Positions 53,668-63,555 are shown, numbered from the stretch's first letter. The stretch: DNA of 64,000 nt from Aquamicrobium sp. (GCF_023954335.1 NZ_JAMLIE010000001.1:1302001-1366000); one strand, 5' to 3'. Notes: generated from the sequence alone by a model not told the origin. A program made the numbers and translations.

Positions 53668-54078
53668 ATGAAAGTTCTAAGCGTTCTTCGCGCCCTGCCT
53701 TTTACGGCCCTCGCTCTGGCCAGCATTTGGGCTGCCAATCGGGCTCCCGACGGTCGCCGTCCCCCGCAGATGGACTTCACCGTTACGCCTGAGGCAATCG
53801 CCAATGCCCTGACCAAGGTGCCGCACATAGCCTCCATGGCCATGCTGTTTGTCCTCGCCGCACTCGCGACGGGCTACTCTCGCATCTGGCTTGCCGCGGT
53901 GCTGACTTTTCTTGTGGGCGTGAGCTGGGAGCTCGTACAAACCACGGTAATCGGCCACAATCCCCGTGTCGTTGACCTCTTTCCCAACGTTGTTGGCATT
54001 GCCATTGCCTGGATCGCCGTATCCGTGTCGGTTTTTCTCTGGCGCTCGGCCTGTTCGCGCTTTGCTGCCTCCCGCTGA
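53668..54078 (+). CDS. VanZ-like membrane protein
   Basis: 136 residues with four hydrophobic segments. The pattern KVPHIASMAMLFVLAAL, a central ELVQTTVIGHNPRVVDLFPN and VVGIAIAWIAVS matches VanZ-like proteins (H near TM1, E in TM3, D-x2-x-N). The role in most bacteria is unknown. It stands alone, convergent with hemA. The 216 bases before it hold nothing recognised. Confidence 0.7.
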   Translation: MKVLSVLRALPFTALALASIWAANRAPDGRRPPQMDFTVTPEAIANALTKVPHIASMAMLFVLAALATGYSRIWLAAVLTFLVGVSWELVQTTVIGHNPRVVDLFPNVVGIAIAWIAVSVSVFLWRSACSRFAASR

Positions 54079-54143
54079 AAGAGACGTGACCGGACTTCCC
54101 CCGCAAGTCGTGCCGTCCGCTACGGCCGGACCCCGGCCTGCCC

Positions 54144-55424
54144 TCAGCCGCCGGCCTTCGGCACGGTCAGCGGCACGATCCGGTCAGAGCGCGCGGCGAC
54201 GCTGGGCTTGCGCTGGCTCTCGAACGGGATGCCGAGCGCGGCCCACGTCTCGACCAGCGCCTCTTTCAGCGTCTCGATCAGCGCGTCGTCGTGGAACGGC
54301 GTCGGCGTGACGCGCAGCCGCTCGGTGCCGCGCGGCACGGTCGGGTAGTTGATCGGCTGGATGTAGATGCCGTGCCTGGCCAGCAGCCGGTCGCTCGCCA
54401 TCTTGCACAGCTCCGGGTCGCCGACGAGGATCGGCACGATATGCGTCTGCGACGCCATCACCGGCAGGTCGGCCGCCGACAGCACGTCCTTGGTGTGCTG
54501 CGCCTGCCGCTGCTGGGCGTCGCGCTCGCTCTGCGAGACCTTGAGGTGGCGGATCGAGGCGGTGGCCGCCGCCGCGATCATCGGCGGCAGCGCGGTGGTG
54601 AAGATGAAGCCCGGCGCGTAGGAGCGCACGGCGTCGATCACCTCGCGCCTGCCGGCGATGTAGCCGCCCAGCGTGCCGAACGCCTTGGCGAGCGTGCCCT
54701 CGATGACGTCGATGCGGTGGGCCAGCCCCTCGCGCTCGGTGATGCCGCCGCCATGCGCGCCGTACATGCCGACCGCGTGGACCTCGTCGATATAGGTCAT
54801 AGCGTTGTACTTGTCGGCGAGGTCGGCGATCTCGGCGATGGGGGCAATGTCGCCGTCCATCGAATAGACGCTCTCGAACACGATCAGCTTGGCGCGCTCG
54901 CGCCCGGCCTGCGCCAGCAGGCTTTCCAGATGCGCGAGGTCGTTGTGGCGGAAGACCTTCTTCTCCGCGCCGGAGCGGCGCACGCCCTCAATCATCGAGG
55001 CGTGGTTCAGTTCGTCCGACAGGATCAGGCAGTTCGGCAGCAGCCGGGCGATGGTCGAGATCGCCGCCTCGTTGGAGACGAAGCCGGAGGTGAAGACGAG
55101 GCCGGCTTCCTTGCCGTGAAGATCGGCGAGCTCGCGCTCGAGCTCGACCAAGGGGTGGTTGGTGCCGGAGATGTTGCGCGTGCCGCCCGCGCCCGAGCCC
55201 ATGGACGAGACGGTCGCCTGCGCGGCCGCGATCACGTCCGCGTGCTGGCCCATGCCGAGATAGTCGTTGGAGCACCAGACGGTGATTTCGCGCGCCTCGC
55301 CCTCGGCGCGCCAGATCGCCCTGGGGAAGGCGCCGACGATTCGTTCCAGATCGGCAAACACCCGGTATCGCCGTTCGGCGTGGAGCTGGTCGATCGCTTC
55401 TTCGAAAAACCGTTGGTAGTTCAT
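54144..55424 (-). CDS. hemA: 5-aminolevulinate synthase
   Basis: 426 residues from the ATG at 55424 ([20 protein letters not shown]). PLP enzyme of the alpha-oxoamine synthase family that condenses glycine and succinyl-CoA to 5-aminolevulinate, the first step of haem in alphaproteobacteria. Motifs are [33 protein letters not shown] and K247 in [14 protein letters not shown] near-FNR/FixK box lies upstream at 55546. Confidence 0.97.
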   Translation of the reverse strand: MNYQRFFEEAIDQLHAERRYRVFADLERIVGAFPRAIWRAEGEAREITVWCSNDYLGMGQHADVIAAAQATVSSMGSGAGGTRNISGTNHPLVELERELADLHGKEAGLVFTSGFVSNEAAISTIARLLPNCLILSDELNHASMIEGVRRSGAEKKVFRHNDLAHLESLLAQAGRERAKLIVFESVYSMDGDIAPIAEIADLADKYNAMTYIDEVHAVGMYGAHGGGITEREGLAHRIDVIEGTLAKAFGTLGGYIAGRREVIDAVRSYAPGFIFTTALPPMIAAAATASIRHLKVSQSERDAQQRQAQHTKDVLSAADLPVMASQTHIVPILVGDPELCKMASDRLLARHGIYIQPINYPTVPRGTERLRVTPTPFHDDALIETLKEALVETWAALGIPFESQRKPSVAARSDRIVPLTVPKAGG

Positions 55425-55545
55425 TCTTTCGTCCCGGGGTTGCGGCGGCAAGAAAGTTCGCGCTGCCTGAGGCGTCGGCCGCCCATGGCCGGATTGCCAC
55501 GCCGACGGCACATGCTTTCTATACCGCCTGACGCAACGGTACAGA

Positions 55546-55559
55546 TTGATTTTCCTCAA
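55546..55559. promoter_or_regulatory. FNR/FixK-like box upstream of hemA
   Basis: TTGAT-TTTC-CTCAA differs from the FNR/FixK consensus TTGAT-N4-ATCAA at one position. It lies 122 bases before hemA, in the divergent hemA-galE gap. Rhizobial hemA genes are known to respond to low oxygen through this regulator family, so the position makes sense. It is unproven. Confidence 0.4.
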
Positions 55560-55669
55560 GCGCAACAATCTGCCGCACCTGAAATCTTTCTTAGCGAATT
55601 TCGGGGCATGGTGGCCGGCGCGAAGACGCGGCCCCGCCGCGGGCACGAGGAAGACACGGGGATAGCGAC

Positions 55670-56671
55670 ATGGCCGTACTCGTCACCGGCGGCGCCGGCT
55701 ATATCGGCAGCCACATGGTCTGGGAACTGATCGACGCCGGCGAGGAGGTGATTGTCCTCGACCGCCTGTCCACCGGCTTCGAATGGGCGGTCGCGCCCGA
55801 GGCGAAGCTGGTCATTGGCGATGTCGGCGACAGCGCCCTCGTCTCGGAGCTGATCGCCGCGCACGCCGTCGATTCGGTCATCCACTTCGCCGGCTCGATC
55901 GTGGTGCCGGAATCGGTCGCCGACCCGCTCGCCTATTACGACAACAACACGGTGAAGACGCGCGCGCTGATCGAGAGCGCGGTGAAGGGCGGAGTCGGGC
56001 ACTTCATCTTCTCCTCCACCGCCGCCGTCTACGGCGCGACCGGTGCGGAGCCGGTGCTGGAGAATGCTGCCTTGAATCCCGAGTCGCCCTATGGCCGCTC
56101 CAAGCTGATGAGCGAATGGATGCTCGCCGACGCGGCCGCCGCCTACGGGCTGCGCTACACGGCGCTGCGCTATTTCAACGTCGCCGGCGCCGACCCGAAG
56201 GGCCGCACCGGCCAGTCGACGGCGGGCGCGACCCATCTGATCAAGGTGGCGGGGCAGGCCGCGCTCGGCAAGCGGCCGTTCATCGAGGTCTACGGCACCG
56301 ACTATCCGACGCCGGACGGCACCTGCATCCGCGACTACATCCATGTCAGCGACCTCGCCGCCGCGCACCGGCTGGCGCTGGAGCGCCTGCGCCAGGGCGG
56401 GACGAGCCTTGTCGCCAATTGCGGCTACGGCCACGGCTATTCGGTGTTCGAGGTGCTGGACAGCGTCCGCCGCGTCCATGGCCGCGAGTTCGACGTGCGC
56501 CTCGCCGGGCGGCGGCCGGGCGACGCGGCGGCGGTCGTCGCCAACCCGGCGCTGGCGCGGCGCGAGCTCGGCTGGTCGCCGCGCCTCGACGATCTCGACG
56601 GCATCGTCAGGTCCGCGCTCGACTGGGAGCGCCATCTGACGATGATGAACACGCCGCAGCCTCCGGCGTGA
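55670..56671 (+). CDS. galE: UDP-glucose 4-epimerase
   Basis: 333 residues, extended short-chain dehydrogenase. NAD-binding [10 protein letters not shown] at the N-terminus, catalytic SSTAAVYG serine and YGRSK tyrosine-lysine pair, then the [16 protein letters not shown] and [14 protein letters not shown] family signatures. Interconverts UDP-glucose and UDP-galactose, supplying surface polysaccharide synthesis. Ends at a palindrome shared with the convergent transpeptidase gene. Confidence 0.94.
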   Translation: MAVLVTGGAGYIGSHMVWELIDAGEEVIVLDRLSTGFEWAVAPEAKLVIGDVGDSALVSELIAAHAVDSVIHFAGSIVVPESVADPLAYYDNNTVKTRALIESAVKGGVGHFIFSSTAAVYGATGAEPVLENAALNPESPYGRSKLMSEWMLADAAAAYGLRYTALRYFNVAGADPKGRTGQSTAGATHLIKVAGQAALGKRPFIEVYGTDYPTPDGTCIRDYIHVSDLAAAHRLALERLRQGGTSLVANCGYGHGYSVFEVLDSVRRVHGREFDVRLAGRRPGDAAAVVANPALARRELGWSPRLDDLDGIVRSALDWERHLTMMNTPQPPA

Positions 56672-56701
56672 GGCTGTCGCCGATCTATCTTCTGTTTCTA
56701 C

Positions 56702-56744
56702 GCAATTCCGGACGGAAAGTGCTTCACACTTTTCCTGGAATTGC
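56702..56744. terminator. palindrome between convergent genes (possible two-way terminator)
   Basis: An imperfect inverted repeat (gcaattccgg...ggaaagtg, then cacttttcc...ggaattgc) lies directly between the ends of galE and the transpeptidase gene. Its gcaattccggacgg arm resembles a palindromic unit common in rhizobial intergenic DNA. A role in transcription termination for both genes is likely but inferred. Confidence 0.6.
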
Positions 56745-56745
56745 T

Positions 56746-57174
56746 CTATCGCTGCACGACGATGCGGGTGTTCTTCAGCCCTTCCTGCTGGGCGAGACGG
56801 TAGAGCACGGCGGCGTTCTGCGTGTGCAGCCGCACGCAGCCGGCCGAGGCCGGCCGGCCCAGCCGGCTGACCTGGTTGGTGCCGTGGACCGCATAGTTGC
56901 CGCTGTAGAAGATCGCATAGGGCATCGGCGCGTTGTTGTAGCGGCTGGAGCGATGATTCTTCGACAGCCACTTGGCGCTCCAGCTTCCCGCTGGCGTCAC
57001 CTTGCCCTTGCGCGCGGTCGAGACCTTCCAGCGATACTTGACCTGCCCGCGATGGATGACGGTCATGGTCTGGGTCGAGATGTCCACCCTGGCGACGAGC
57101 GACGCCGCCTGCGAAGCGACCGGCGCGCCGACGACGAGCGACAGCGCCAGCGCAATGCCTGCAATGATCCTCAT
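56746..57174 (-). CDS. exported L,D-transpeptidase (YkuD domain)
   Basis: 142 residues from the ATG at 57174. The signal peptide ends near ASQAAS. The YkuD domain starts VARVDISTQTMTVIHRG and has H97 in YAVHGTNQVSRLG and the catalytic C113 in SAGCVRLHTQNA. Such enzymes form 3-3 crosslinks in peptidoglycan or attach outer-membrane proteins to it. It is short, a single catalytic domain. Confidence 0.93.
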   Translation of the reverse strand: MRIIAGIALALSLVVGAPVASQAASLVARVDISTQTMTVIHRGQVKYRWKVSTARKGKVTPAGSWSAKWLSKNHRSSRYNNAPMPYAIFYSGNYAVHGTNQVSRLGRPASAGCVRLHTQNAAVLYRLAQQEGLKNTRIVVQR

Positions 57175-57370
57175 GGTTTTCCCAAGCCTTGTTGCCGATG
57201 ACGCAAGGTTAGGTCCGGGCAGGGGCGAAACCAACTCATTTCTTCGTCATTGCCGTTTCAGGGTTAGCGGAAAGGGTTAAAAGCCTTTCCGTTTTCCCGC
57301 CCGATGTTCTAGAGATTCGCCTGCCGCGTGACAGGGCTCGCGGCGAAAGACAGGCAGCGAAAGGGTCGCC

Positions 57371-58312
57371 ATGACGCTCAAGGTCGCCGTCCAGATGGAC
57401 CATATCTCGACCGTCTCCATCGCCGGGGATACCTCGTTCGCGCTGTCGCTCGAGGCACAGCGGCGCGGCCACGAGCTGTGGCACTACACGCCGGACCGGC
57501 TGTCGATGCTGGGCGGCGCCGTCTTCGCCTATGCCGAGCGGATGGAGGTGCGCGACATCAAGGGCGACCATTTCACTCTCCAGCCGGCCGAGCGCGTCGA
57601 TCTTTCGCAGATGGACGTCGTCCTGCTCAGGCAGGACCCGCCCTTCGACATGAACTACATCACGACGACGCATCTGCTGGAGCGCATCCATCCGAAGACG
57701 CTGGTGGTCAACGACCCGGCCTGGGTGCGCAACAGCCCGGAGAAGATCTTCGTCACCGAGTTTCCCGACCTGATGCCGGAGACGCTGATCACCAAGGACC
57801 CGCGCGAGGTCGACGCCTTCCGCCGGCAATATGGCGACATCATCGTCAAGCCGCTCTACGGCAATGGCGGCGCCGGCATCTTCCACCTGCACGAGGCCGA
57901 CCGCAACCTCGCCTCGCTGCTCGAGATGTTCCAGCAGATGTTCCGCGAGCCGTTCATCGTCCAACGCTACCTGAAGGACGTGCGCAAGGGCGACAAGCGC
58001 ATCATCCTGATCGACGGCGAGCCGGTCGGCGCCATCAACCGCGTGCCGGCCGAGCACGATTCGCGCTCCAACATGCATGTCGGCGGCCGCGCCGAGCCGA
58101 CCGGACTGACGGAGCGCGAGCGCGAGATCTGCGCGGCAATCGGCCCGTCGCTGAAGGAGCGCGGCTTCATCCTCGTCGGCATCGACGTGATCGGCGACTT
58201 CATGACCGAGATCAACGTCACCTCGCCGACCGGCGTGCGCGAGATCCTGCGCTTCGGCGGCGCCGACGTCGCGGCCCTGTTCTGGGACGCCGTCGAGGCC
58301 AAGCGCGGATAG
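57371..58312 (+). CDS. gshB: glutathione synthetase
   Basis: 313 residues, ATP-grasp. Family features are [20 protein letters not shown] at the start, [44 protein letters not shown] loop ([14 protein letters not shown]) and [16 protein letters not shown] at the C-terminus. It joins gamma-glutamylcysteine and glycine with ATP to form glutathione. Probably monocistronic. Confidence 0.96.
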   Translation: MTLKVAVQMDHISTVSIAGDTSFALSLEAQRRGHELWHYTPDRLSMLGGAVFAYAERMEVRDIKGDHFTLQPAERVDLSQMDVVLLRQDPPFDMNYITTTHLLERIHPKTLVVNDPAWVRNSPEKIFVTEFPDLMPETLITKDPREVDAFRRQYGDIIVKPLYGNGGAGIFHLHEADRNLASLLEMFQQMFREPFIVQRYLKDVRKGDKRIILIDGEPVGAINRVPAEHDSRSNMHVGGRAEPTGLTEREREICAAIGPSLKERGFILVGIDVIGDFMTEINVTSPTGVREILRFGGADVAALFWDAVEAKRG

Positions 58313-58348
58313 GGCCGACCGCCGCGCCGGGTTCCGGCCGCTAGCGCT

Positions 58349-58552
58349 TTAATGCTTGGCGCCGATGATCGCGCCGGCGGCCGCGCCGCCCAGCCCGCCG
58401 ACGACCGCGCCGGGCGTCCCGGCGATCGCGGCTCCGGCGAGGGCGCCCGACCCCGCGCCTATCGCGGCGCCGCTGGCGGTCCGCATGGCGGGGGTGGAGC
58501 CGCACCCGGCGAGCGACAGGGCAAGGATCGAAACGGCGATGATGCGCGTCAT
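58349..58552 (-). CDS. small glycine-zipper lipoprotein
   Basis: 67 residues. A lipoprotein signal peptide ends in the lipobox LAGC (cysteine 17). The mature part is almost only glycine, alanine and small residues in a GxxxG pattern (GAAIGAGSGALAGAAIAGTPG), a glycine-zipper hairpin that inserts in the outer membrane. Similar small lipoproteins are common in rhizobia; exact function unknown. Confidence 0.75.
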   Translation of the reverse strand: MTRIIAVSILALSLAGCGSTPAMRTASGAAIGAGSGALAGAAIAGTPGAVVGGLGGAAAGAIIGAKH

Positions 58553-58861
58553 GGCATATCTCCCGGCATTTCAGGTTGGGGTTCGCCCCCGAGACTGGGA
58601 GAACAGGGTTAAGAATTGCTTATGGCGCGCCGAAGCGGGGCTGCGCGGTTCGTTCCGTTCTTCGGCGGTGGGCCTTGGTTGCATCGCGAGGATCATATTC
58701 CTTGCCGGCGGAAGGCGCTAAACGAGTGAACATAATAAGAACATGGGTGGTAATTTCGGTGGGACTTTCTGCGTCACAGAGTGCCACCGTGCACCGTTCG
58801 TTCCGTTCTTCGCTGTCGGCTCTTGCCAAAAAAACGCTGCAACCCTATAGCCCGCAAGGAG
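58553..58861. other. gene-free stretch before tRNA-Pro, with a short direct repeat
   Basis: No protein gene was found. GTTCGTTCCGTTCTTCG occurs at about 58649 and again at about 58796, some 147 bases apart. The stretch should hold the tRNA promoter; no consensus element stands out. It may be the scar of an integrated element next to the tRNA. Confidence 0.4.
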
Positions 58862-58938
<77 letters not shown>

Positions 58939-58972
58939 AGAACGGCACCGGCAGGCAACGAACGAGGCAGAC

Positions 58973-59278
58973 ATGTCCGCACGCATCTTCAGCCCGGCAA
59001 AGACCGCAATGCAATCCGGCACGGCCAAGACCGGCTACTGGGTTCTCGAATTCGACCCCGAGCAGCCGCGCAAGATCGACCCCTTGATGGGCTACACCAC
59101 CTCCGGCGACATGAAGAGCCAGATCAGGCTCACCTTCGAGACGCGCGAGGAGGCCGTGGCCTACGCCCAGAAGAACGGCATCGCCTATCGCGTCATGGAG
59201 CCGAAGAAGCCGAAGCGGCAGCAGGTCTCCTACTCGGAGAACTTCCGCTACGACCGCCGCATGCCGTGGACGCACTGA
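58973..59278 (+). CDS. NDUFS4-like complex I accessory subunit (ETC_C1_NDUFA4 family)
   Basis: 101 residues from the ATG at 58973, 34 bases behind tRNA-Pro. The family pattern SARIFSPAKTAMQSG, WVLEFDPEQPRKIDPLMGY, DMKSQIRLTFETREEAVAYA and YSENFRYDRRMPWTH is plain. This is the alphaproteobacterial counterpart of mitochondrial NDUFS4, which stabilises the NADH-binding arm of complex I. Confidence 0.93.
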   Translation: MSARIFSPAKTAMQSGTAKTGYWVLEFDPEQPRKIDPLMGYTTSGDMKSQIRLTFETREEAVAYAQKNGIAYRVMEPKKPKRQQVSYSENFRYDRRMPWTH

Positions 59279-59378
59279 CCCGTCCGCGCCCCGCGGGCAC
59301 CCCGAAACGATCGGGAGTACCTGTTTCGCCGCGTTTCCGGTAAAAGCGGACTCCGCTTGTGCCGGAAGCATCCTGACC

Positions 59379-59455
59379 GGCCCCGTAGCTCAGCTGGATA
59401 GAGCACCGGCCTTCTAAGCCGATGGTCACAGGTTCGAATCCTGTCGGGGTCGCCA
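59379..59455 (+). tRNA. tRNA-Arg (anticodon TCT)
   Basis: 77 bases including CCA. Acceptor ggccccg/cggggtc (one G-U pair), D-arm, anticodon loop CTTCTAA (anticodon TCT) and T-arm caggTTCGAATcctg are present. One mismatch (C-A) sits at the outer base pair of the anticodon stem. Its 3' side borders a segment with IS and split-gene material. Confidence 0.95.
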
Positions 59456-59483
59456 GCAAAATCAAATACTTATTGTATTTTGC
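59456..59483 (+). terminator. hairpin directly behind tRNA-Arg
   Basis: GCAAAAT...ATTTTGC, a 7-bp stem with a 14-base loop, starts at the first base after the tRNA. It is a weak stem, so it is only a candidate terminator. Confidence 0.4.
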
Positions 59484-59640
59484 TCATTCTTGTTGCCGTC
59501 TGTATACCGCAATTTCCAAGGGTTTCCCGCGCCGCACGGCGGGTCCATGCGACATGAACGCAACATGAAACAAGGCACACATGAAGAATCCGCGCAAACC
59601 TTCCGAACAACCTGTAACCACTGACCGGATCGAGAGTGCC

Positions 59641-60910
59641 TGAGGTGGACCCGCTTGGTGAGACAGTTTGGCGGCTTGGCTAAGGTGGATCGGGTTGGTT
59701 TTTACGCCGCCAATTTCTCCATCATTTCTGCCGTAGCATAGACCTCGTCGGGTGTCCTGCCGTCGAAGGTCGAGTGGGGGCGTCGCCGGTTGTAATAGTC
59801 GATCCATGAACCGATGCCAGCCCGGGCCTCACCGCCTGTCTCGAAGGCGTTGAGGAAGACGCACTCGTATTTGAGGCTGCGCCACAGCCGCTCGATGAAG
59901 ACGTTGTCCATCCACCGGCCGCGCCCGTCCATGGAGATGCGGATGCCGGCATCCTTCAACGTCGTGGTGAAGGCGAAGCTGGTGAACTGGGCTTCTCCTG
60001 ATCGGTGTTGAAGATGTCGGGCCTGCCATGGCGGGCGATCGCCTCTTCCAGAGCGGCGACGCAGAAGTCGGTATCCATCGTGTTCGACAGCCGCCAGCCA
60101 GCACCTTGCGGCTGAACCAGTCCATGATGGCGACGAGGTAGAGGAAGCCGCGCGCCGCATGGGGATGTAGGTCACGTCGGCGCACCAGACCTGATCGGGG
60201 CGCTCAATGTTGAGATGCCGCAGCAGGTAGGGATAGATGCGGTGCTGGGGATGCGGCTCGCTGGTCTTCGGCGCTTGGTAGATCGGTGACAGGCCGATCT
60301 TGCGCATCAGCCGCCGGACCCGCTTTGCGGCCTACGCACCAGCCCTGACGGCGTAGGTGCCGCGCCATCTGTCTCGAGCCATACCACGGCATTTCGTGAA
60401 CGCCTCGTCAATGAGGCGCATCAGTTCGAGGTTTCGGGCGTCTCGCCCGCCGGCTGTCGATAGAACGAGGCCCGCGAGATCGAGACCAGTTCGCACTGGC
60501 GGCGGATCGAGAGCCGTTCGTGATCGGGATCGATCATCATTCTCCTCGATCCAGGCTCAGGCGATCGAAGGCTTTGCCACAAAATCCCGCTCCACGACGA
60601 GCTGGCCGATCTTGGCGTGCAGCTTCGTCACCTCGGCTTCCCGGCCGGCCCGCATCCGAAGCCCTGTCGTCGAATGCCTTGGCCAGGTTCTCGATGGCCT
60701 GCCGTTTCCACTGCGTGATCTGGTTCGGATGAAGCTGGTGCTTCGTCGCCAGTTCCGAAATCGTCCGCTCGCCGCGGATCGCCTCAAGCGCAACCTTGGC
60801 CTTGAACTCGGCCGTAAACCGTCTGCGTGTCTTCATGCTGGATCGTCCTTTCCATCGGGCGATCCACCTTATGCCCCTGTCTCAGAAACCGGCACCACCT
60901 CTCCACCTCT
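59641..60910. mobile_element. IS3-family insertion sequence, decayed
   Basis: About 1270 bp. The ends are related inverted repeats: TGAGGTGGA at the left, AGAGGTGGA at the right on the other strand, each followed within 35 bases by TGAGACAG and then TAAGGTGGATCG. A 3-bp target duplication GCC flanks it (59638-59640 and 60911-60913). Its transposase genes are frameshifted, so it is probably immobile. Confidence 0.82.
59702..60836 (-). pseudogene. IS3-family transposase OrfA/OrfB remnants
   Basis: OrfA begins at 60836 (MKTRRRFTAEFKAKVALEAI, an HTH typical of IS3 OrfA) and loses its frame after about 60 residues near 60650. OrfB pieces appear in more than one frame: IERPDQVWCADVTYIPM, RISMDGRGRWMDNVFIERL, and YYNRRRPHSTFDGRTPDEVY at the C-terminal end. 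Several indels break the gene, and the middle catalytic region is disrupted between about 59990 and 60150. Confidence 0.85.
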
Positions 60911-61135
60911 GCCCTCGATCGGCTGGCCATCATCATGGCCACCCTCGGAGAGTCGGGTGCACGATACCTGCCAATTTATGAGAAGCCCGAGTCGGAGCTT
61001 GCTATCTACAAGGCTAGGGAAGCGAAGATGGTTGAGATCCATGAGCGGGCGCGGCGCGTGAAGTGCAAGGAAGTCCTCCCCTGATTGACGGCCTGAGATG
61101 TTTCCAGCACCATCTTCTAAAAAGGGGAAGCGGGC

Positions 61136-61921
61136 ATGGGAGAAAGCAAACGATTTACTCTGATTGAACGGTCAGCAATGACCTTTGAGTCGTTCTTGGG
61201 TCGCGAGTTCGGTAACCGATTCTACTCAGATGAGTTCTTGACCGGGATATCTTCGCGTCGACTCGAGCTACACGCGCGTCTGGCTAGATCGAGTGGGTTG
61301 GCATTTACCTTCGCAACGCTAATCGCATTCTTTGATTTGATCGCCGGTAGTGCCTTTTCGTACAGCGGGCTGACGTTGCAGATCACAAAAGATCTCATGC
61401 CCATTCTTGCGCTTTTCGCGGCAGGCGCATTTCTCCAGATGACCTTTACATTCATCGATGAGCAGATCGTTTTTAGAATCCTGACAAAGATCGGCGCGAA
61501 GATAGACGTCCACCATTTTCCGCTACTTCTTGTCGACAAGGCGGCGATCAATCTTTGGGCCGACGCGTTAGCTCCACGGTACTTCGGCCCCAAATCCGGC
61601 TTTGGCCAAAAGGCATCGTTTGCGTTCTTGGCGTTCGTCGCTTTGACCGCGAATCTGGCACTCTACCTGTATGCGCCAGCGATGATTGCGGTTGTCACAT
61701 ACCAGACATTCGCAAATCTGGACTCCCGCTTGGTGACAAAAGGAATAAGCGCGTTGTCCTGCCTTGTCGTGATATGGGCGCTCCTTCTCGGCATATTCTC
61801 TGGCTGGAAGTTCAAGTTTCAACCCGCAGACTGGATCGAATCCACGAATAAGCCGACGGAAGAGTTTGCTGCTCAAATGAGGGCAGAGCTAGCAGCAGAG
61901 CAAGCAACAAACGAAGCTTAA
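61136..61921 (+). CDS. membrane protein of unknown function
   Basis: 261 residues from the ATG at 61136 with AGGGGAAG upstream. Four hydrophobic segments lie at about 52-70, 83-108, 160-185 and 200-222. The cytoplasmic tail ends in an acidic-alanine helix (EEFAAQMRAELAAEQA). Codon choice and base composition are less GC-biased than in neighbouring core genes, and it lies in the IS-bearing segment behind tRNA-Arg, so horizontal origin is likely. No family was recognised. Confidence 0.6.
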   Translation: MGESKRFTLIERSAMTFESFLGREFGNRFYSDEFLTGISSRRLELHARLARSSGLAFTFATLIAFFDLIAGSAFSYSGLTLQITKDLMPILALFAAGAFLQMTFTFIDEQIVFRILTKIGAKIDVHHFPLLLVDKAAINLWADALAPRYFGPKSGFGQKASFAFLAFVALTANLALYLYAPAMIAVVTYQTFANLDSRLVTKGISALSCLVVIWALLLGIFSGWKFKFQPADWIESTNKPTEEFAAQMRAELAAEQATNEA

Positions 61922-61977
61922 CAGGCACCAAAATAGGAGCCTAACTGTCTCCTTCACCTCCTCCGGCTTGGCTTGTT

Positions 61978-63537
61978 TCAGACCTGTTCCGCCGCCCCCT
62001 CCAGTGCCGCCGGCACCGCGCCGCGCTGCGGCGGTTCGGGGACTTCGCAGCCGGTGGTGCAGCAGCGGCCCGGCTGCTTCGAAACGCGGCGGCCGTCGTC
62101 TAGGACGCCGCGATCGAGGAGACCCTCGACCAGTTCGGCCTTTTCCATAACGGGATAGTTGCGCCAGATCTCGCGCTTCATCGCTTCGGGCGAGCCGCCG
62201 CCATGCAGCGAGATCACCGAATACCACCCGGCCTGATGCGACACCGTCAGGTCCTCGATGAAGCGGGCGACGTCCGCGCGCCGCTCGGCGGGGATGTCCG
62301 GCCGGCCGCCCATCACGGCGGCGAGCGACGCCTTCGTTTCCGGGTTGTGGTCCTCGTCCGGGCCGGGCAGGGCGACGATCAGCCCGCCGGAGACGTAGTG
62401 GGCGAGGCGGTGCATGTCGTAGATCTTCGTCGCCAGCAGCAGCTTGCCGATATTGGAGAACACGGCATCCGGCATCACCGACCCGGCCGGGTCCTTCGCG
62501 CAGTAGACCGAGGAGGCGACGCCGCAGGCGTAGAAGCTTTCCGTGATGGTGATGAGCTCGACCATCGCGTCGCGGATATGGGCGTGGCGGCCGGCGTCGA
62601 GGCCGTTCGCCTCGATCATCAGCGCGCCGGCGCCGATCAGGAGGTCGCCGAAACCGGCGCGCGCGCCGATGCACGAATGCCGGTGATGCGTGGCGTAGGA
62701 GGTGGTCAGGAACCCGCCTTCCCCGGTCTCGCCGGCGAGGAACACGCGCTCGTGCGGCACGAAGACGTCGTCGAAGATGACGACGCCGACCGACTGGCCG
62801 TACTTGGCCGAGAATTTCGCCGCCGCCTCGCCCGGGCGGCCCGCCGGCCGCGCGACGATGGTGACGCCCGGCGCGTCGCATGGCACGGCGCAGCAGACGG
62901 CGAAGGCGGCGTCCTCGGGGGTGTGCGTGCGGCAGGGCATGACCAGGAACTCGTGCATGTAGGGTGCGCCGGTCACGATCGCCTTGGTGCCGCGGATGAC
63001 GATCCCGTCCGGCCGCCGCTCCTTGATGTGGACGTAGACGTCCGGATTGGCCTGCCGGCCGGGGCGTGCCGAGCGGTCGCCCTTGGCGTCGGTCATGGCG
63101 ACGCCGAGCGTCAGGTCGCGGTCCTGGACGTCGTGGAGATAGGCGAGGAACCTCTGGGCATAGTCGGTGCCGTGATTGGCGTCGGTCAGCCGCGTCGACT
63201 GGAAGAGGCCGTTGAGCGCGTCATGCGTCAGGTAGCGCTGGGCGCAGCCGGAGGTCTTGCACACCAGCCGCACCGCCTCGAGCTTGAACAGCAGGTCTTG
63301 CGCCGTCTCGTTGATGTGCAGCATGCGGTTGACGGTCTTGCCCGACGTGCCCTGCCGCGCCGTCATCAGCGGCGCGTGCTCGGCCTGAAGCGCGAAATCG
63401 TAGGTGACGCCGACGCCGGCGATGCCCGGCGCGAGCAGTGGCTCGTCGGCGACGCTCTCGACACGGTTTCCGTTGATGAAGACGCGCGGCTTGTAGGCGC
63501 GCAAGGAATCTCGGTACTCGGCCGCGGACATCAGCAT
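61978..63537 (-). CDS. 4-hydroxyphenylacetate 3-monooxygenase oxygenase-type flavoenzyme (HpaB family)
   Basis: 519 residues from the ATG at 63537 (GGAAGG 7 bases upstream). HpaB family markers are YRDSLRAYKPRVFINGNRV, FALQAEHAPLMTARQG, TGAPYMHEFLVMP, VIFDDVFVPHERVFL, and AHYVSGGLIVALPGP. Such enzymes hydroxylate phenols with FADH2, or, in related branches, dehydrate 4-hydroxybutyryl-CoA. Here the long pyoverdin-like or 4-hydroxybutyryl-CoA dehydratase branch cannot be excluded. A cysteine-rich tail (PGRCCTTGCEVPEPP) ends it. Divergent from a TetR gene. Confidence 0.85.
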   Translation of the reverse strand: MLMSAAEYRDSLRAYKPRVFINGNRVESVADEPLLAPGIAGVGVTYDFALQAEHAPLMTARQGTSGKTVNRMLHINETAQDLLFKLEAVRLVCKTSGCAQRYLTHDALNGLFQSTRLTDANHGTDYAQRFLAYLHDVQDRDLTLGVAMTDAKGDRSARPGRQANPDVYVHIKERRPDGIVIRGTKAIVTGAPYMHEFLVMPCRTHTPEDAAFAVCCAVPCDAPGVTIVARPAGRPGEAAAKFSAKYGQSVGVVIFDDVFVPHERVFLAGETGEGGFLTTSYATHHRHSCIGARAGFGDLLIGAGALMIEANGLDAGRHAHIRDAMVELITITESFYACGVASSVYCAKDPAGSVMPDAVFSNIGKLLLATKIYDMHRLAHYVSGGLIVALPGPDEDHNPETKASLAAVMGGRPDIPAERRADVARFIEDLTVSHQAGWYSVISLHGGGSPEAMKREIWRNYPVMEKAELVEGLLDRGVLDDGRRVSKQPGRCCTTGCEVPEPPQRGAVPAALEGAAEQV

Positions 63538-63555
63538 GGCGGTTCCTTCCCTCTT

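Larger units (their letters stand above)
59581..61084 (+). pseudogene. small protein gene split by an IS element
   Basis: The ATG at 59581 (AAGG 5 bases before it) starts MKNPRKPSEQPVTTDRIES and runs into the IS at 59641. The frame resumes at 60914 as LDRLAIIMATLGESGARYLP and ends at 61084. Removing the IS and one copy of the GCC target duplication rejoins both halves in frame to a 76-residue soluble, charged protein. Its function is unknown; the N-terminus is basic and the C-terminus helical. Confidence 0.75.
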
